Shown: piece by piece, positions 21,201-33,203 of the stretch
How positions within the stretch are numbered: the stretch's first letter is position 1
Layout: every line of letters starts with the position of its first letter
Assembly: GCA_010015655.1 (NCBI GenBank)
Contig: ML976690.1
Coordinates: 429,503 to 493,502, forward strand
DNA length: 64,000 nucleotides
Reading direction: 5' to 3'
Source: Bimuria novae-zelandiae CBS 107.79
Taxonomy: Eukaryota; Ascomycota; Dothideomycetes; Pleosporales; Didymosphaeriaceae
The notes under the pieces: generated by a model
What the model was told of the DNA's origin: nothing
The model's input: only the letters and a program-made list of their open reading frames with translations
Databases searched by the model: none
Position numbers and translations under genes: made by a program

Positions 21201-24200
21201 GCTGCTTCATCAGGTGTGGTCGTCTACGGAGCCCAGGGCAATGGAAGCTCGCTGCAAGCCTCCGAGCTGCATGGATCTGCGTCCGCCTTGGTTTCACGCA
21301 CAGTCGCCTCTGCCTTTGTCCTCTGGCCACGAGCAGTCGTCTCCCCATCGTCGGCTGTCTCTCATCACGCAGCGACGAACTCTATTTCCTTTTTCGCCTC
21401 CATTCGTACTCACTGACTCCCTCATATCGAATAATAAGCCTGTCAGTCATGGTCCTAGGATAAACGCCCGGCTACCAATAGTATAATTCGCACCGCATCC
21501 GCCTTCCGATTCGCCAGGACCAGCTGCCTTCTCCGAATATTGCTCGCCGGGGCACTTATCAACAGGGATGGGAGCGGTAAAGTGAGACAGGCACACACCA
21601 AACTGTGTTCCGCTGGGATATGCTGATTTGGGCTACCTGATGCCCTGACGCGGCTGCTATTGCATGGAACACTGAGTGTGTCCTGGCGGCGCGGCTGGAT
21701 GAGCGCGCGGCTCAGGTTGCCAGCTCCATCGCTGCTCGCGTGCGCCCGCTGTCTGCAAGCTACCCAATGCGACCGACTTTTGACGCGCTTCTCCACAGAA
21801 AACTTTTGTTCCGAAATCTCCTGAGATTACTTACTGTCCTGGCTCTTGCTGCGGGGAGTCGGGAGTGTGGGTGGCAGGACGGAAACCAAAAGGTTAGAGC
21901 ACGCTAAAGGTTGCCTCCTCGCCTAAGTAGCCGACTCCATCGCCCTGGATCGCAACCTTCAAAGGAAACCCTGCCGAACCACGTGTGGATCGCCTTGTGT
22001 CTGGGAAAGGGGCCGATGATCTGGTGCGGCCGATTTGATAATTCGCCGTGCTGCCTGAGCTGGCGGAGGTGTGCCCGCGCGCAACATAGCGATAAAGTGT
22101 ATCTTCACCATGCCCGTTACATTCGGACCGTTCGTTAACCTTCACGAGCTTCCAAGATCAGAACGCAGCCGGGACGACAACCGCGGCCATTAACCGGTGG
22201 AGCTTGGCCCCGAACAGGAAATATGGCTTGTGAGAATGCGGCCCAAGTTGCATTCTCGTAACGTTCCACGGGGCCTGACGGGACACAAGGTACCTTCTCG
22301 AAGAAGAACGTGGTCGCGGCACAATCTCAGCTTCGTCATCGGTGTCCAACGATGAGAGAACGGCCAGTCGATCCTTCTGTGCGAGTTTTCGTCATGTTTT
22401 GTGTCCGAATGTCAAGCTGAGTTCGAAGACCGAAGCCGAACCAATATGTGTGACGACGACCACCCCAGTTGCATTACCTTTCCTGGGGCCAACTTAGCTA
22501 GTAATACGACTACCCTCGTATAAATCAATAGTTGAACAAGTATAGCTCGGTATACCGGTAAAAGGTACACTTTCGTGAGTCGGCAGCTGCTGCACGCCCT
22601 ACCGCGACACGGTGTCCCGCGTCATCTAATCGCATTCCAGAACATGGACTTTCTGCTGCTGCAACTACCCGATCGGATACGCGATGCGAACAGCGAACAC
22701 CAGTTCTTCATTTGTGGGGGCGTTCTCCTAGATACGCCTTGTATTCTCTCCACTACCAAACAGCTGCCACACGACCGCGTCGGTGTGCGCACTCCACTCA
22801 ACACCAAAAACGGCGACCCTCACAGCTACGTTTCACAATCCAGGGGTAAACTAAAAGCCACACGATATGTACAGGACGCTACTGTGCGATGCGGCTCCCT
22901 AAACGTGCGATGCGGTTCCGCCGCAGCGCGGATGTGGGACGGCGGCGGCGCGAAGGCAACCGTCACCGCGCCGCCTGCACGTCTAAACGCGCTGCGAAAC
23001 TCAAAGTCTTCCCAACCGAACATGGCGCGCGGGCGCTAGAGAAAGTGCAGATCGAACGTTCGTCTCACATACCGGAAATAGATCGCTGCAACGTTTAGGA
23101 GGCTCTATCGATTGATTCGACTCTTGCGGCCTACAGCCCTGCCCCTGTCATCGCACCATTTTTCGAGATTCACGTCCCAACGACTCAACATCCGACTCGT
23201 AACCAGCGCAATCAGCTCACGCACAGCAATTCTAAGCTCGCCTGGACTCAACTTCCCATCTCGCTGCTGACTTCTGCTCGATGTCGCTGACTCCTCTTTG
23301 ACGTTGCTGACTGTTATCTCCTCAACTCCCACATCCAACCGCCTGCAGCCCTACCGTAAACGAGCTTACCCCTCCATCATGTACACACTCAGTCACTCAT
23401 TTCTAATCCGCATCTCCATCTGACAGCCTCGTAAACCTACCGACCACGTTGTAGGCACCCGTTCGCCCACTTGTCGCCTCTCGGTACGGTCCACGCTCTC
23501 CGTCTTAGCTCAGCAATGCTGATCTTATGCTGATTCCCGGAGCGGTGAGCGCATGCTCACATGTACAGGCGTGAACGGTGCGGACGCGCTCCATCCCGCA
23601 TGCACACGTGGGACCCACCGGTTTCCGCCTTGTGAGTTCGGCGGGCGAACCCGCTTCGTGTACGCGCATTTGCGGTGTGAGGTGAGCATCTGGATTATGC
23701 TGCGAACGGGGTTGGCGTTCATGCATGCGGGTGGGTGCAGGGGGTGTGTAGGGCTGAGGCGAGGGGGCTGGTGCTGATGTGCATGAACGGCAGATGCGTG
23801 AAGAGTTATTTGGAGCCGGGAATACGGGAGCGTTGTGAGCGATGCGGGCTTCGGTTTCCTCGCTTGGTGGATTATGAATAGGTGAGGGTATAGGGGGCCA
23901 GTTGGGACGGGATGTAGTAAGAGACGAATGGGGACTGGGTGTAAGGGCGATAGTTGAATGGGTCGTTTAATCTGGCTGTATGCTTATTAGACCGCTTTTT
24001 TGCTGCTCCCCAGTAGCATTTGGTGCATTCGTCATCAGCTAAAGGCCTGAAGCTCTCAACTACACAGACGTCCTCAAATACATCGCTCTATGGTCACAGT
24101 CAACACAGTACTAAGATATGCCCATTTCAGCTACATAACCAACCCATGGATTCAACTGTACTCGAACTGTAGTCTACCCTTACGATCTAGCTTGACTTTA

Positions 24201-24759
24201 TACTTCAAATGCTACTTTAATCTCCAGCTCAGCATCCCTAGATGCGCCGCTTAAACCACTTTGCTTTAACTGCTTTTCATCTACTAATTCGATCATACTA
24301 CTTTCCGTCATAATTCCAAACAGCAGTAAATCAATCGTTTTCACTTCCACGAATCCAACTGTCCGAATTCTTCACCATGCATGCTGAGCTGCAGCCAATC
24401 CATCACACCGTCATTTATGATGAAAATGAAGAAACAGAACTCGTTTTTTCCCTCCACTAAAGCGAAGAAAATTGCTCCCTAGAGACAAAGCAACGTGTCT
24501 TTCACTCGAGAACATAGTGGGGGCAAACTCTATCACTTTACGCGTGAGTTTGCTCCCAGGGCGATTTTGGCGTGGTACTTATGCCTTTCAGGTCATTCTT
24601 ATACGACGTTGTCGACGAACAAGCGGAGAGAGCGCGACCAGGTATTTGACGATAAAGGGTACGAGATAGATAGAGGCTGTTCCTCAATCAAGCGGCAGGT
24701 CTTAGTATAGATGGTTGAAGATAATGCAAAAGAGACGTCTGAAGATGTAAGCAAGACCT
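18294..24759. other. Long gene-poor stretch
   Basis: About 6.5 kb with no reliable gene. Open frames up to 197 codons (20283-20876, minus) have Arg-rich, random-looking products. A possible small membrane-protein relic at 19370-19712 is listed separately. The first few hundred bases form the ARPC5 promoter. From about 24.0 kb the sequence becomes more AT-rich on approach to the relic zone. Confidence 0.45.
19370..19712 (-). other. Possible small membrane-protein relic
   Basis: On the minus strand a Pro/Lys-rich segment (TPKPPPPKPKRR) ends in TAG at 19529-19527. The same frame then continues into a hydrophobic stretch (TTTCILLSIAPAVIFLLT), and a second hydrophobic stretch (LGSILLGLAATFVGTEG) follows in another frame, ending near a GTAAGT donor. 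Two hydrophobic stretches in series suggest a decayed or mis-sequenced two-TM protein. No splice model fits all parts. Confidence 0.2.
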
Positions 24760-24900
24760 TGCTACCTCCTTGAAAGCGTGATCGAGCGCCTATTTTTCCA
24801 GTTACGCCCGCTACCACCAAAACCAATGGTACTGGTAAGGAGAACTTGTTATCTACGTATAACTCTGATCCTGAGGAGTCGGTACCTCATAGGAAACGTG
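24760..24900 (+). repeat. Diverged tandem duplication, copy 1
   Basis: Aligns with 25254-25380. Shared anchors are TACCTCC-TGAAAGCGTG, GCTACCAC, ACGTATAA-TC-GAT, and GAGGAGTC-GTACCT followed by AGGAAACG or AGAAAGCG. Both copies read as Lys/Arg-rich peptide in one frame (LPP-KR, EESVP-RKR). They are about 490 bp apart, and the sequence after each copy is also related (ACGACCTC/ACGACTTT then TCTGCAC-AACCAA). Confidence 0.55.
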
Positions 24901-25253
24901 TCGATTACCATACGTCTTACACCATGTCGATTATGATGAAACGGATGCAGAATTTCACCTCAATGCATGTGTGTACACCTTTTACGCCTCATTGTTGTGT
25001 ACAGGGAAAAACACTATCAACCTCTTGGTATCTTTCCTTTGCAGATTATTACAACTCTTTGATTAGTTTAGCTCTTGCTGATAAAAACAATACTATTAAT
25101 GATGACGACCTCTGGGACATATCTGCACAAACCAATTTTAGTGGTGTCTCAACCCCATAAACATATCCTCGGATGCCGCTACAGCCTCCAATGGTACTTG
25201 CCATCAAGACCTTGCTAGCCCGTCACATACGCATGGGTCCGAGTCCGGTATTT

Positions 25254-25380
25254 CGTTACCTCCTCGAAAGCGTGGTCGAACGCTTGCTACCACGAACATA
25301 AATGGCACGAGCAAGCGGAACCTAGCACACACGTATAAGTCCGATCTGGAGGAGTCAGTACCTACTAGAAAGCGGATCAA
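25254..25380 (+). repeat. Diverged tandem duplication, copy 2
   Basis: Partner of 24760-24900. Copy 2 keeps CGA/GGT where copy 1 has TGA/GAT at some sites, so copy 1 has collected transitions. The duplicated unit lies just upstream of the zinc-loop endonuclease relic and is probably part of the same ancestral gene. Confidence 0.55.
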
Positions 25381-25544
25381 GCGTGTCTCACACCATGTCC
25401 ACCACGCCAAGACCGATGACGACAATGCCAATGACGTTAAATGCCAATAACGATAAATGCCAATAACGACAATACTGATAACTACGGGCTAATGACGACA
25501 ATACTAATGACGACCATACCGATGATGACTACGCTATTGACGGC

Positions 25545-26484
25545 ACTACCGATAACAATGACGACTTTTCTGCACCAACCAAGTTGGGTGCTTCTGCAAC
25601 CACACGTAGCCGGTTACAGGCTCTTCAGCTCTTCAGGAAGACTTCGTTGTCCAACGACGAGCAGAAAGATGGCACGATAACTCTTGGTCAGCCCGCAGGG
25701 TATACTCCCATCGCCACCATCCCTCTACTGCCAGGCTTCTTCGCACCTCAGCTACCCGCAGATCTACCTGACAACGACACGAAACATCTCAGTGACAAGT
25801 GCGTAGATCGAGCTCGGTGCCTGATGTGGGCATTCTTCAACGAGAAGTTCCACGAGTAAGCCCGTGCCGAAGTTTACGGACATTACAGCACAGTGGCACC
25901 GGAAATCAAGTCATGGATTCATTTCAGCCACGACGCTTGATCTTTTGATGCTGATGTTAATGAACCTATCAACGGGACACTGTTTGGCGAGTGTACGTTC
26001 CTATCAATCAAGCAAACGAAAGCCGTCATGAACACCGCGAAAGTCTCATCGCGTATACCTTAGGTATTTCGATTGCCAGCGACCGGGGTGCAACGGCAAA
26101 TGTGGTTACGTGGGCGTCCATTTCCACAGGCTGGCCGCTCTGGTTTCCAGCAGAGTGACCGCTGAGCTCTGGATCGCGCTGTGCGAACATCGCGTGCAGA
26201 CATCCCACTATTGCGGCAACAGCGACTGCATTGAACCCGGTCACTACGGCCTCGAGTCCCTCAAATGGATCACCAACCGCAAAGCTTTCCACAGCCAGAA
26301 ACCTGCATTTGCAGCTCTGCGTCCCTTGATTGAAATGGAGAGAAGTGCAGTTGTCACTACGCTTAGCATGTATCCCAGAGCTCGTAACGGACGGATCTCA
26401 GATCCGGATCCATGGAGCTCCGTTCCAATTAGGCAACTCCATGAGCTACGTAGCTCCATGGACCTAGACGGAGCTGAGGGCTAA
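25545..26484 (+). pseudogene. Decayed His-Me finger (zinc-loop) endonuclease-type gene
   Basis: The segment at 26190-26290 reads SHYCGNSDCIEPGHYGLES followed by NRKAFH, which matches the zinc-binding loop of I-PpoI-like homing endonucleases (C-x-H/CG..C..P.H..E...N.....H; Pfam zf-His_Me_endon family). Immediately before it are a CQRPGCNGKC segment and a HRLAAL segment, also usual in fungal members. Upstream, the frame through 25584-26050 looks coding (LPGFFAPQLPADLPDND, then INGTLFGECTFLSIKQ) but has stops at 25857, 25938 and 26062, after which coding continues in another frame. Some stops might be hidden by a GTAAGC...TTTCAG intron at 25855, but that splice still leaves a stop. In fungi such domains occur in multi-copy genes of unclear role; here it looks inactive. 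Confidence 0.5.
26439..26461. repeat. Palindrome cluster A
   Basis: CCATGAGCTACGTAGCTCC is the core of a near-perfect palindrome centred on TACGTA, inside a short run of AGCTC and CATGG motifs (26409-26480). A related cluster lies at 27159-27231. Confidence 0.6.
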
Positions 26485-26496
26485 GTCTTATAGTAG

Positions 26497-27094
26497 TTAG
26501 TATAGTAGTTGCCCAGCATTTGTCAGAAAGCTTGGTATATCAGATTCTCGCGTCGCTGCTGTAAATTGACGTCGCGCGTTCGAGTACGTCGTGTAGCTAT
26601 AGGGCCTTTTTATACGTTTATTTTCTATCAAAATAGGCGCCTGCGCTACATTTTTAAACCAATTCGCCACCAAATAATCAACGCATTTTACAAATTCTCC
26701 TAACCTGCCGCTCATCCGCCAGGTATCCAGGGATTTTGTCATAATTGACCCAGTCGTAGTCAAATTCAGCCACTCTAGGCCTCTTTGGAGCTCACCGGCG
26801 AGCCTCTTGAGTTCCTCCATGAGATTGAGGGCCTCTGGAAGGCCCTTTGCCGCCGTAAGCCTCATAGGTAGAGGCGTCACTGTCTAACAGTACGTCGACG
26901 GGACGCCGACGGTCAGCGCGCCTGCGAAACGGGGTGGAAACTGGCGACGGTGAGGCTCTGGATGGGGCGTAGAAAGCCTTGAAGCCCTCCTCGGGGTGTT
27001 CCGAAGCCTCCTTCGGGGATTTTGGGACATATTGAATGATTATTGAGTCACTATTAACGTCTATAGAGACTATAGGGGGGACGGCCGACGTCAA
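26497..27094 (-). pseudogene. Stop-interrupted reading frame of unknown family
   Basis: From an ATG at 27094 the frame encodes about 100 residues (acidic, Pro/Ser-rich, with RRRADRRRPVDVLLDSD), then meets a TGA after QEARR, beyond which the same frame continues as coding-like sequence (APKRPRVAEFDYDWVNYDK, IPGYLADERQVRR) before further stops. The TGA reads like a CGA-to-TGA transition, consistent with RIP or deamination. I do not recognise the protein. It lies between two palindrome clusters and beside the zinc-loop relic, so it may be cargo or remains of a mobile unit. Confidence 0.35.
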
Positions 27095-27158
27095 ACAACT
27101 AAGGTTTTAACAACGTCTCGAGCCTCCTAAATGAAGTTTCATTTTTGCCCGATTAGGC

Positions 27159-27231
27159 AAGGCGTACAGCTCCATGAGATCCATGGAGCTACGTAGCTTA
27201 TGGAGCTAGCTCCATGGATCCTGAGCTCTGT
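27159..27231. repeat. Palindrome cluster B
   Basis: Contains GGAGCTACGTAGCT, the same core as cluster A, plus nested AGCTCCATGG and CCATGGAGCT motifs. It begins GTACAGCTCC and ends GAGCTCTGTAC, so the whole block is itself roughly self-complementary. Confidence 0.6.
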
Positions 27232-27350
27232 ACTTTACGAGCTCTGATGTATCCTGGAGTAATTTGATGCAGGATACAACCACAATCAAACTAGCTATGT
27301 CGCTGGCACGAACTTAAGGGTTTTCTCCATACTTGGACGTGGCATGTTAG

Positions 27351-27683
27351 CTAATACCTAACAGACAGGAAAACATGCTTAGGTAACGTCGGATCGTGTC
27401 CGCTCGCACAAAGGCTTGCATGTCGCAATACCGTCCTTGTTTGGCGCGTGCTCAGATGTAGATAGCCAAGATCAACGACCTTCTGAAGTCTGCGGAGGAC
27501 TATTCGATCTGTCCCTTCGTCGCAGAAGGATGCGAGTTCGTCGAAGAAGAAGGGGGAGATATACAGTGTAGCGCATGCTACATGATCAACCGCATCAACG
27601 ACGCCCTTTGCTGATTGTGTAGGACTTCCCCGGGTACTCCCCCACGTAGGGTCGGCTGTGAACACTTCGCGCTTTTTTATGGC
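27351..27683 (-). pseudogene. Open frame fragment without start codon
   Basis: About 110 codons between stops with natural-looking composition (VVDAVDHVACATLYISPFF, then LRRLQKVVDLGYLHL). There is no ATG and no acceptor that would attach an upstream exon. The pattern is vaguely like the leucine-rich part of fungal F-box-type proteins. It is probably a gene fragment in the relic zone. Confidence 0.25.
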
Positions 27684-29195
27684 TTACAGGAGCTCAGTTC
27701 GACATTGGCTAGCATGGACACCGATCGGTTCTCCGGGTCCCCGCGTTCAACGATCGCTACGTTAAGACTTCCTTCAACTCTGAGTTTTACTAAGAGCTAT
27801 GCACGATGGTCTATGGCCACCTGCGCCGCATGCGTTCGGCGCCAATGCCATCCATTGGATACATGTAGTGTCATCTTGGCTGGGCTACATCACCTTTCGA
27901 AGCGAACTCAGCGCCAGCTGATGGCAGTTTATTAGACTACTACCAGTTCTCCCCCGGTGAGACTGAAAATTACCATTTCAAACTCTCCCTCCGCTTTCCT
28001 TGTCAGCGATCTAGGTGCCCACAACCCACGCACAGTCAAGGCCTCAGCATGCGATTCACATGGGCTATAGCATTAGCACCAGGTCAACTAAACCACAGGA
28101 AATGGCTTGCACACTTGAAGCAGCCTATTAAAACCTCGCATTTGCGCGGAATATTCACTGCAATGAGCCATCGCACTCCATCTTCGAGCCCGCAACACAG
28201 TACGCTGCCCGAGTGTATTTCCATACCATCCCCCCGCTGTGAGTCCCATGGAAACATGCCGAGACGGGCCCATCGCGGATTGCAGGCTTTTCCACACCTC
28301 GCACGCAAGCCGCAAAGGACGATTGGCGGACACACCTTGTACAGTGCGTCTTTGAACTAGAGAAAACATCTCAACACAAGTTTCCCGAAGATAATTACCG
28401 TCCTCGTCCTCTTTTTACGATTGCAACTTCAAATCACACAACTCGCGAGGCCTTTGCGCCAGGGATATTATCGCTCACATCGCTAGCACCCATGAACGCT
28501 AGTAGTGACTGCGATGTCCGATGTATGTTTCGGGATCGCCCTCTGTATCATTTCGAAAGAAAAGTGATAGTACATAATTGTCCTTGGAGAATTCCTCTAG
28601 AATCTCACACCATGGGGAATTCTTCTGCAAGAAATCAGTCTGGCGTCGCGGTCTGGGATCGGACCAACTACCGCATCACCGAATACATCTAGAGAAATGT
28701 CAAGCTTCTCTTTTGGTATTAATTAAACGTCTGATTCCTCTATCTAGATTTGAACCGCACGATTGATCACGACAAGAGAGCAAAGATGAAAGTGGAGAAA
28801 CCTTTATACTGGTATTTAAAATATCTACACCATTTCCCTGCGACCTTTTCCCATTCATGCACACCCAACCAACCCCCGAGTATATTACAAGGCCGCACCG
28901 ATCCACCAACCTGCCATCTATCCATCTCCCATACCCAACCGTACTCCCTCATAACCCCAATGCATCCATCCCTGCCCAACGTTCAAACTAGATACAAGAA
29001 GTGAATTGATCCACAGCCGAGGTGAAATGTCTCTGCTAGAAGACGAAAAGCCGAATCGAAAAAAGAAACGCGCGCGATTACAAGGCTAATGTTACAAGAA
29101 ATCCAATGTCGGCCGTAAAATCAGAACAATGTGTACTTTTGGTGATATCGATAATGATTGAGGTGGGATCGATCATCGTAACGTCGTCAAGTCGT
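27684..29195. other. Intergenic, nothing supported
   Basis: 1.5 kb, ending at the 3' end of the CLU1 homologue. No domain, spliceable frame, tRNA or repeat was found. A GGTTCAAATC-like box at about 28750 (minus) was checked and lacks pairing tRNA stems. Confidence 0.5.
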
Positions 29196-32100
29196 CTACG
29201 AAGAAGCTTTCTGGGTTCTCCGCTTAGGGTTCGTCGCAGGTGTCCTCTTCTTGGGCGTCTTCTTCGGGCTCTCGCCCTCAATGTACCTCATCAGTTCGTC
29301 GATGTTCCTCTGGTCAACACGGCTAGTGCCGCTCCTGGGGCGGTTCGCCGTCGTAGTCTCGTGAGCGGTTTGTCCGACAGCAGCCTGTGGGCGGAGAGCG
29401 CCACGGTTGCCGAGCTGGAGACGGCGCAGGCGACCGGAAGCAAGAGCTTGCGTCTGCTTTGCCTGCGTCACAGCGCTGGTAGTGAGCTGCTCGAGCCACC
29501 CCTCGGCCTCCTTCGTATTGCGGTCTTCAGCACCGAGGACCTCTCTGAAGATGTTGTAGGATTCGCGCATCCGGTTCACTGCGCCACGCATGTCCTTGAC
29601 CAAAGCTAGCGACTGCGCAGTTTGGAAGAGCAGGGTGGCAGTGTTGATGGAGTTCTTGCCGGACACCTCTTCGCAAATGCTGAGAGAGGCTTCGAACCAC
29701 ACCTTCGACTCTGGATAGTTCTTGAGAGACTGGAGCATCACTGCTGCGTTGTTGAGTGTTGTGATAGAATCGGGGTGGGCCGGACCGTAGACGACCTTCC
29801 AAAGCTCCAGAGCGTGTTTGACATAGACAAGAGCAGCCCTGCCGTTGCCAGTGGCATGCTCAAACAGAGCGAGGTTCAGATATGCCAGGACAGTTTCCGT
29901 GTGATCAAGACCGAGAGTACGCTCGGATACGATAACAGCCTTGTGCGCCAGCTCAAGCGCGGCTGCCTTGTCGTCTAGGTTGAAGAGCAGGTTTGACAGG
30001 GTGTGGTAGACACGAGCAACTTCTGGGTGCAGGACGCCGTATATCTGCTCGTGTAAGGTAAGAGATTCCATCAAAAGCTCCTGTCCCAGTTCCTTCTGAT
30101 CTTGAGCTACAGACATGCGGCCGGCTTCCAATGCCTCTTCAGCCAACAAGCTCTTCGGTGAAGCTTCTTTCACAATGGGAACGATGTTCAAGATGTCGTC
30201 AGCGTGGAAAGTCTGAACGGTCTGCGGTGCTGGGCTGGCAGCACGGGCAGGCGACGTCTTGCCCTTCTTCTTCTTGCTCGAGGTAATATGGCCGTTTGTC
30301 GCAGATGCTGGGGTAGCGTTCGATGTTCCGTTGGTCGCGGCCTGCTTCGTGAACGCGTAATCCTTGTTCTCGAGCTGCAGACCAAGCTTAAGGGCAACCT
30401 CACGGAGCATCTGCAGCTGCTTACCGGGTTCGATCCATGCGCCGTCAAGTTCATAGCGGTACCTCAACGCGACTTGCGCAATGACCTCCTTCTTGACGTC
30501 CTCGGGAGTCAACTTCTCAAAACCGAAGTCGTTCTCAGGGTAGAGTGACTTCAGGTCGGCATCGCACTCGGCCACAGGCTTAGGGTTCAGCTCGCTGCCT
30601 AAGAGACAATTGAGCAAGTGTGCAACGCACGGGGCTGCGAAAGGCGCGGACACATTGCGCAGCTTCGCGTTGGCAAAATGCTTGAATCCACGAGCGATCA
30701 TCTCTTGGATTACAAGCCGTCGAAGGGCCTGCAGACGCGGGTCCTCCTTATCAGAGAGTTCGGCTAGCTCACCGAGGTATCGGATGTTGATGCCACGCTT
30801 GTGCATAAGTTGGCTCAGAGATTGGCCGTCCATTGGAAATCCCACCTCACCGTCTTTGAGCTCGTCGACCAACCGGGGGAGAACCTCGAAGAGCAGATGG
30901 CTACAGGCAGCACGGACTTCGGCTTCATCCTTGGCCCACTCTGCCTTGTCCTCCTCTGTTTGAGGATGCTGACCGCAGAAAACATCCGGGTTGAGGGCAT
31001 ACTGGAAGCCGGAGATGTCCACACGGTCTTGATCCGCAGCTTCGGCTTCCTCCTTGGCAACCTCATCAGATTCACCTTCGGATTTCTTGTCGCTTGCCTC
31101 CTTTTGCTCCTTCTGCTTGGAAGCTTCACCCTTCTTCTCTAGCTCCTTCTTGACGTATTCGCGCAGCTTCAATCGGCCAAAAGACTCCACGAGCTCAGGG
31201 CGCAGTGTTGACATGCGGTGGGGGTAGTCCTTGCCTTCCTCCTTCTCACCATTCTTGCCCGGCTCGCTCCAGTGCTCCTCGATCCAGCTGACATCGACGG
31301 GAGTAAGACGGTAGAGATCAAGAGCATATCGCCTTCCATCAGTACCAATTAGACCCTTGGTCTCCACACTACCCTCAAGCTCATGTCGCACGTTGTCCTT
31401 ATCCCAGACAGGATGTCTCTTGACACGGAGCGCCTTGGAAAGCTGCTCGAAGAGAGGGATGAAGGATTTATCGTCGGCCACGATTTCCTTGCCCTCTACT
31501 GCGCCATAATCGATCTGGTGCTCTCCCGGGTCGCGCTGCTTAAAGATGCCAGGAACAATGCTCTGTCCGACAATGCGTTTGCCGAGATAATCCACCACGA
31601 CGGTACCAGAAGTGAACAGGTTAGGGATGTCTAGGTTATTGACTTGTCGGACACCGAAAACGTCTTTGCCGACGGCAACACGTGCGGCCTCATCGCCACC
31701 TTCGGTACCGAATGTACCGACACCATCAGCACCGAAAGAGTAGAAGATGTTGTTGTACACGAAGATCTGAGCGTCCCTGGCTTCGGTAGGGTTCAGGGGC
31801 GCGATCTCGCCGCGGGCTACAAGCATAGCTCCGCGAGTGGCAGCATCGTTGTAGTCGGCAAAGAGCTTCGAGGTGAGGCGCTCGCGGAAGACACGGTCCT
31901 GGACAGCCTCCTTGGGCATCTCCCGAGTAGACTGGAACTCTTCATTCCAGTCGCGGAGGGTCTCGGTGTTCTCTACGCCCGAAATCAAATAGCTCTCCTG
32001 TGTCCGCGCAAGATCGGGTTGATGTGTGGTGTGGGTGGAGGTGGGTGGAGGAACGAGCCATGGGTTGGCGGGGATAGCATTCGAGAGTTGGAAGAAGGTA

Positions 32101-33203
32101 AGCGGATCTTTCTTCTGCGTGTGCTCCAGGTAGGTCTGGAACGCTGAAGAAAAGGAAGGAGAGAGCTCTTCCAGAAGAGTCAGGAGCGAGTGAGCTGAAT
32201 GCGCCTTGGGTGCCTGCCGAGGGGACGGGTCAAACTTGGCATTGGACGACTTGTTAACATAAAAGCCGGCCACTGTCGCAGTGATGTGGTGCTGCTCGTT
32301 CTCGTTGGTGGTGAGAAACAAGTAGAGGAGGTGGCCCTTGGACCGCAGGTGGTAGGGAGGCGGGTTCCAAGGCGACACAGAGATGGACTTGACGGTCTTC
32401 GGTGCAGGTTCCGGGGCTGGTACCTGCAGCGTCTTGACAGAGCCGCCGGACATGAAGTCGTAGTCGCTCAAAGGTGTCTTGTCAGCCTCTTCCTCCTTGG
32501 CTTGTCCTGACTCGTCTAGTCCCACGCTGTCGTGTAGTGACAGACCGGCCATGATGCCATGAAGAGCATCAGTGCGATCACCCGCAGCGCCAATCAGCTC
32601 CCGTATGCGGATGACGTGCATCCTTGCCTCCTTCTCTGTGTACGGGTCCTCGACAAGAGTCAGGACAGCATCGGGTTTGAGACCCGGCACCTCGGAGAGC
32701 TCGACATAGTCGTTGACACGCTGACCGTCAAGCTCCAGATGGAAGCACGAGTACTGGAACAACTGTGGGGTTTCGATGAGGGCCTGGCGAAGGTCCTGCA
32801 CCTGCTCCTGGGTCGAGATCTGGTAATGATTAGTGCTGTTTCCCTTTTATTCAACATAGTCGACATACGGTGATGGCGTGCTCATACGGCGCATGTGGCA
32901 GCTTGATTGTTATCTGGAAAATATCTGCATCCTAATCAGCTGTTGTCCTCTCCTTTTTTTTTTTTTTTTTAGCTCCAAACGTACTGTCGGCATGGCCATT
33001 GACCGCCTCCTCCTTGGCCTGCTCTACAGTGGCGTCTCCGTTGGTCGTCGGCTGGACGGCGTCGGACTCGTTGGTGTCTGTTGCGTAGTTTCCGTAAGCA
33101 TAAAACTGCGACATAGCCATCGTGCCCGTGAATTGGGTCGCGTGGCGGCGTGCTGCGGTTGCGGGAGCTCACCTGGCTTGGAAGCGTCATTGCTCGTCGA
33201 CAT
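29196..33203 (-). CDS. clu1: Clustered mitochondria protein, CLU1/TIF31 homologue
   Basis: Preferred model: complement of join(29196..32819,32869..32924,32985..33077,33173..33203), 1267 aa. An alternative starts at an ATG at 33120 without the first intron (1271 aa). Introns of 49 bp (GTATGT...CCAG) and 60 bp (GTACGT...GCTGAT...GCAG, containing a poly-A run) join FQITIKLPHAPYEHAIT to ISTQEQVQDLRQAL, the usual start of the CLU N-terminal region. The CLU domain follows at about residues 345-490 (DWNEEFQSTREMP to GQSIVPGIFKQ), then the central domain, and TPR repeats at about residues 1000-1170. The C terminus is Lys/Arg-rich. CLU proteins are cytosolic RNA-binding proteins needed for normal mitochondrial distribution, and in yeast the protein co-purifies with eIF3. 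Length fits the family. Confidence 0.95.

Noticed and set aside
22575..23039. 154-codon open frame, plus strand
   Set aside because: Starts at GTG with no acceptor upstream, contains a local GTGCGATGCGG direct repeat, and shows no family pattern.
24480..27250. A Starship or LTR-retrotransposon explanation for the relic zone
   Set aside because: No tyrosine recombinase, reverse transcriptase, integrase or long terminal repeats could be seen; only the zinc-loop motif, palindromes and broken frames.
28700..28790. tRNA-like GGTTCAAATC box on the minus strand
   Set aside because: No T-stem or acceptor-stem pairing and no A box at the right distance.
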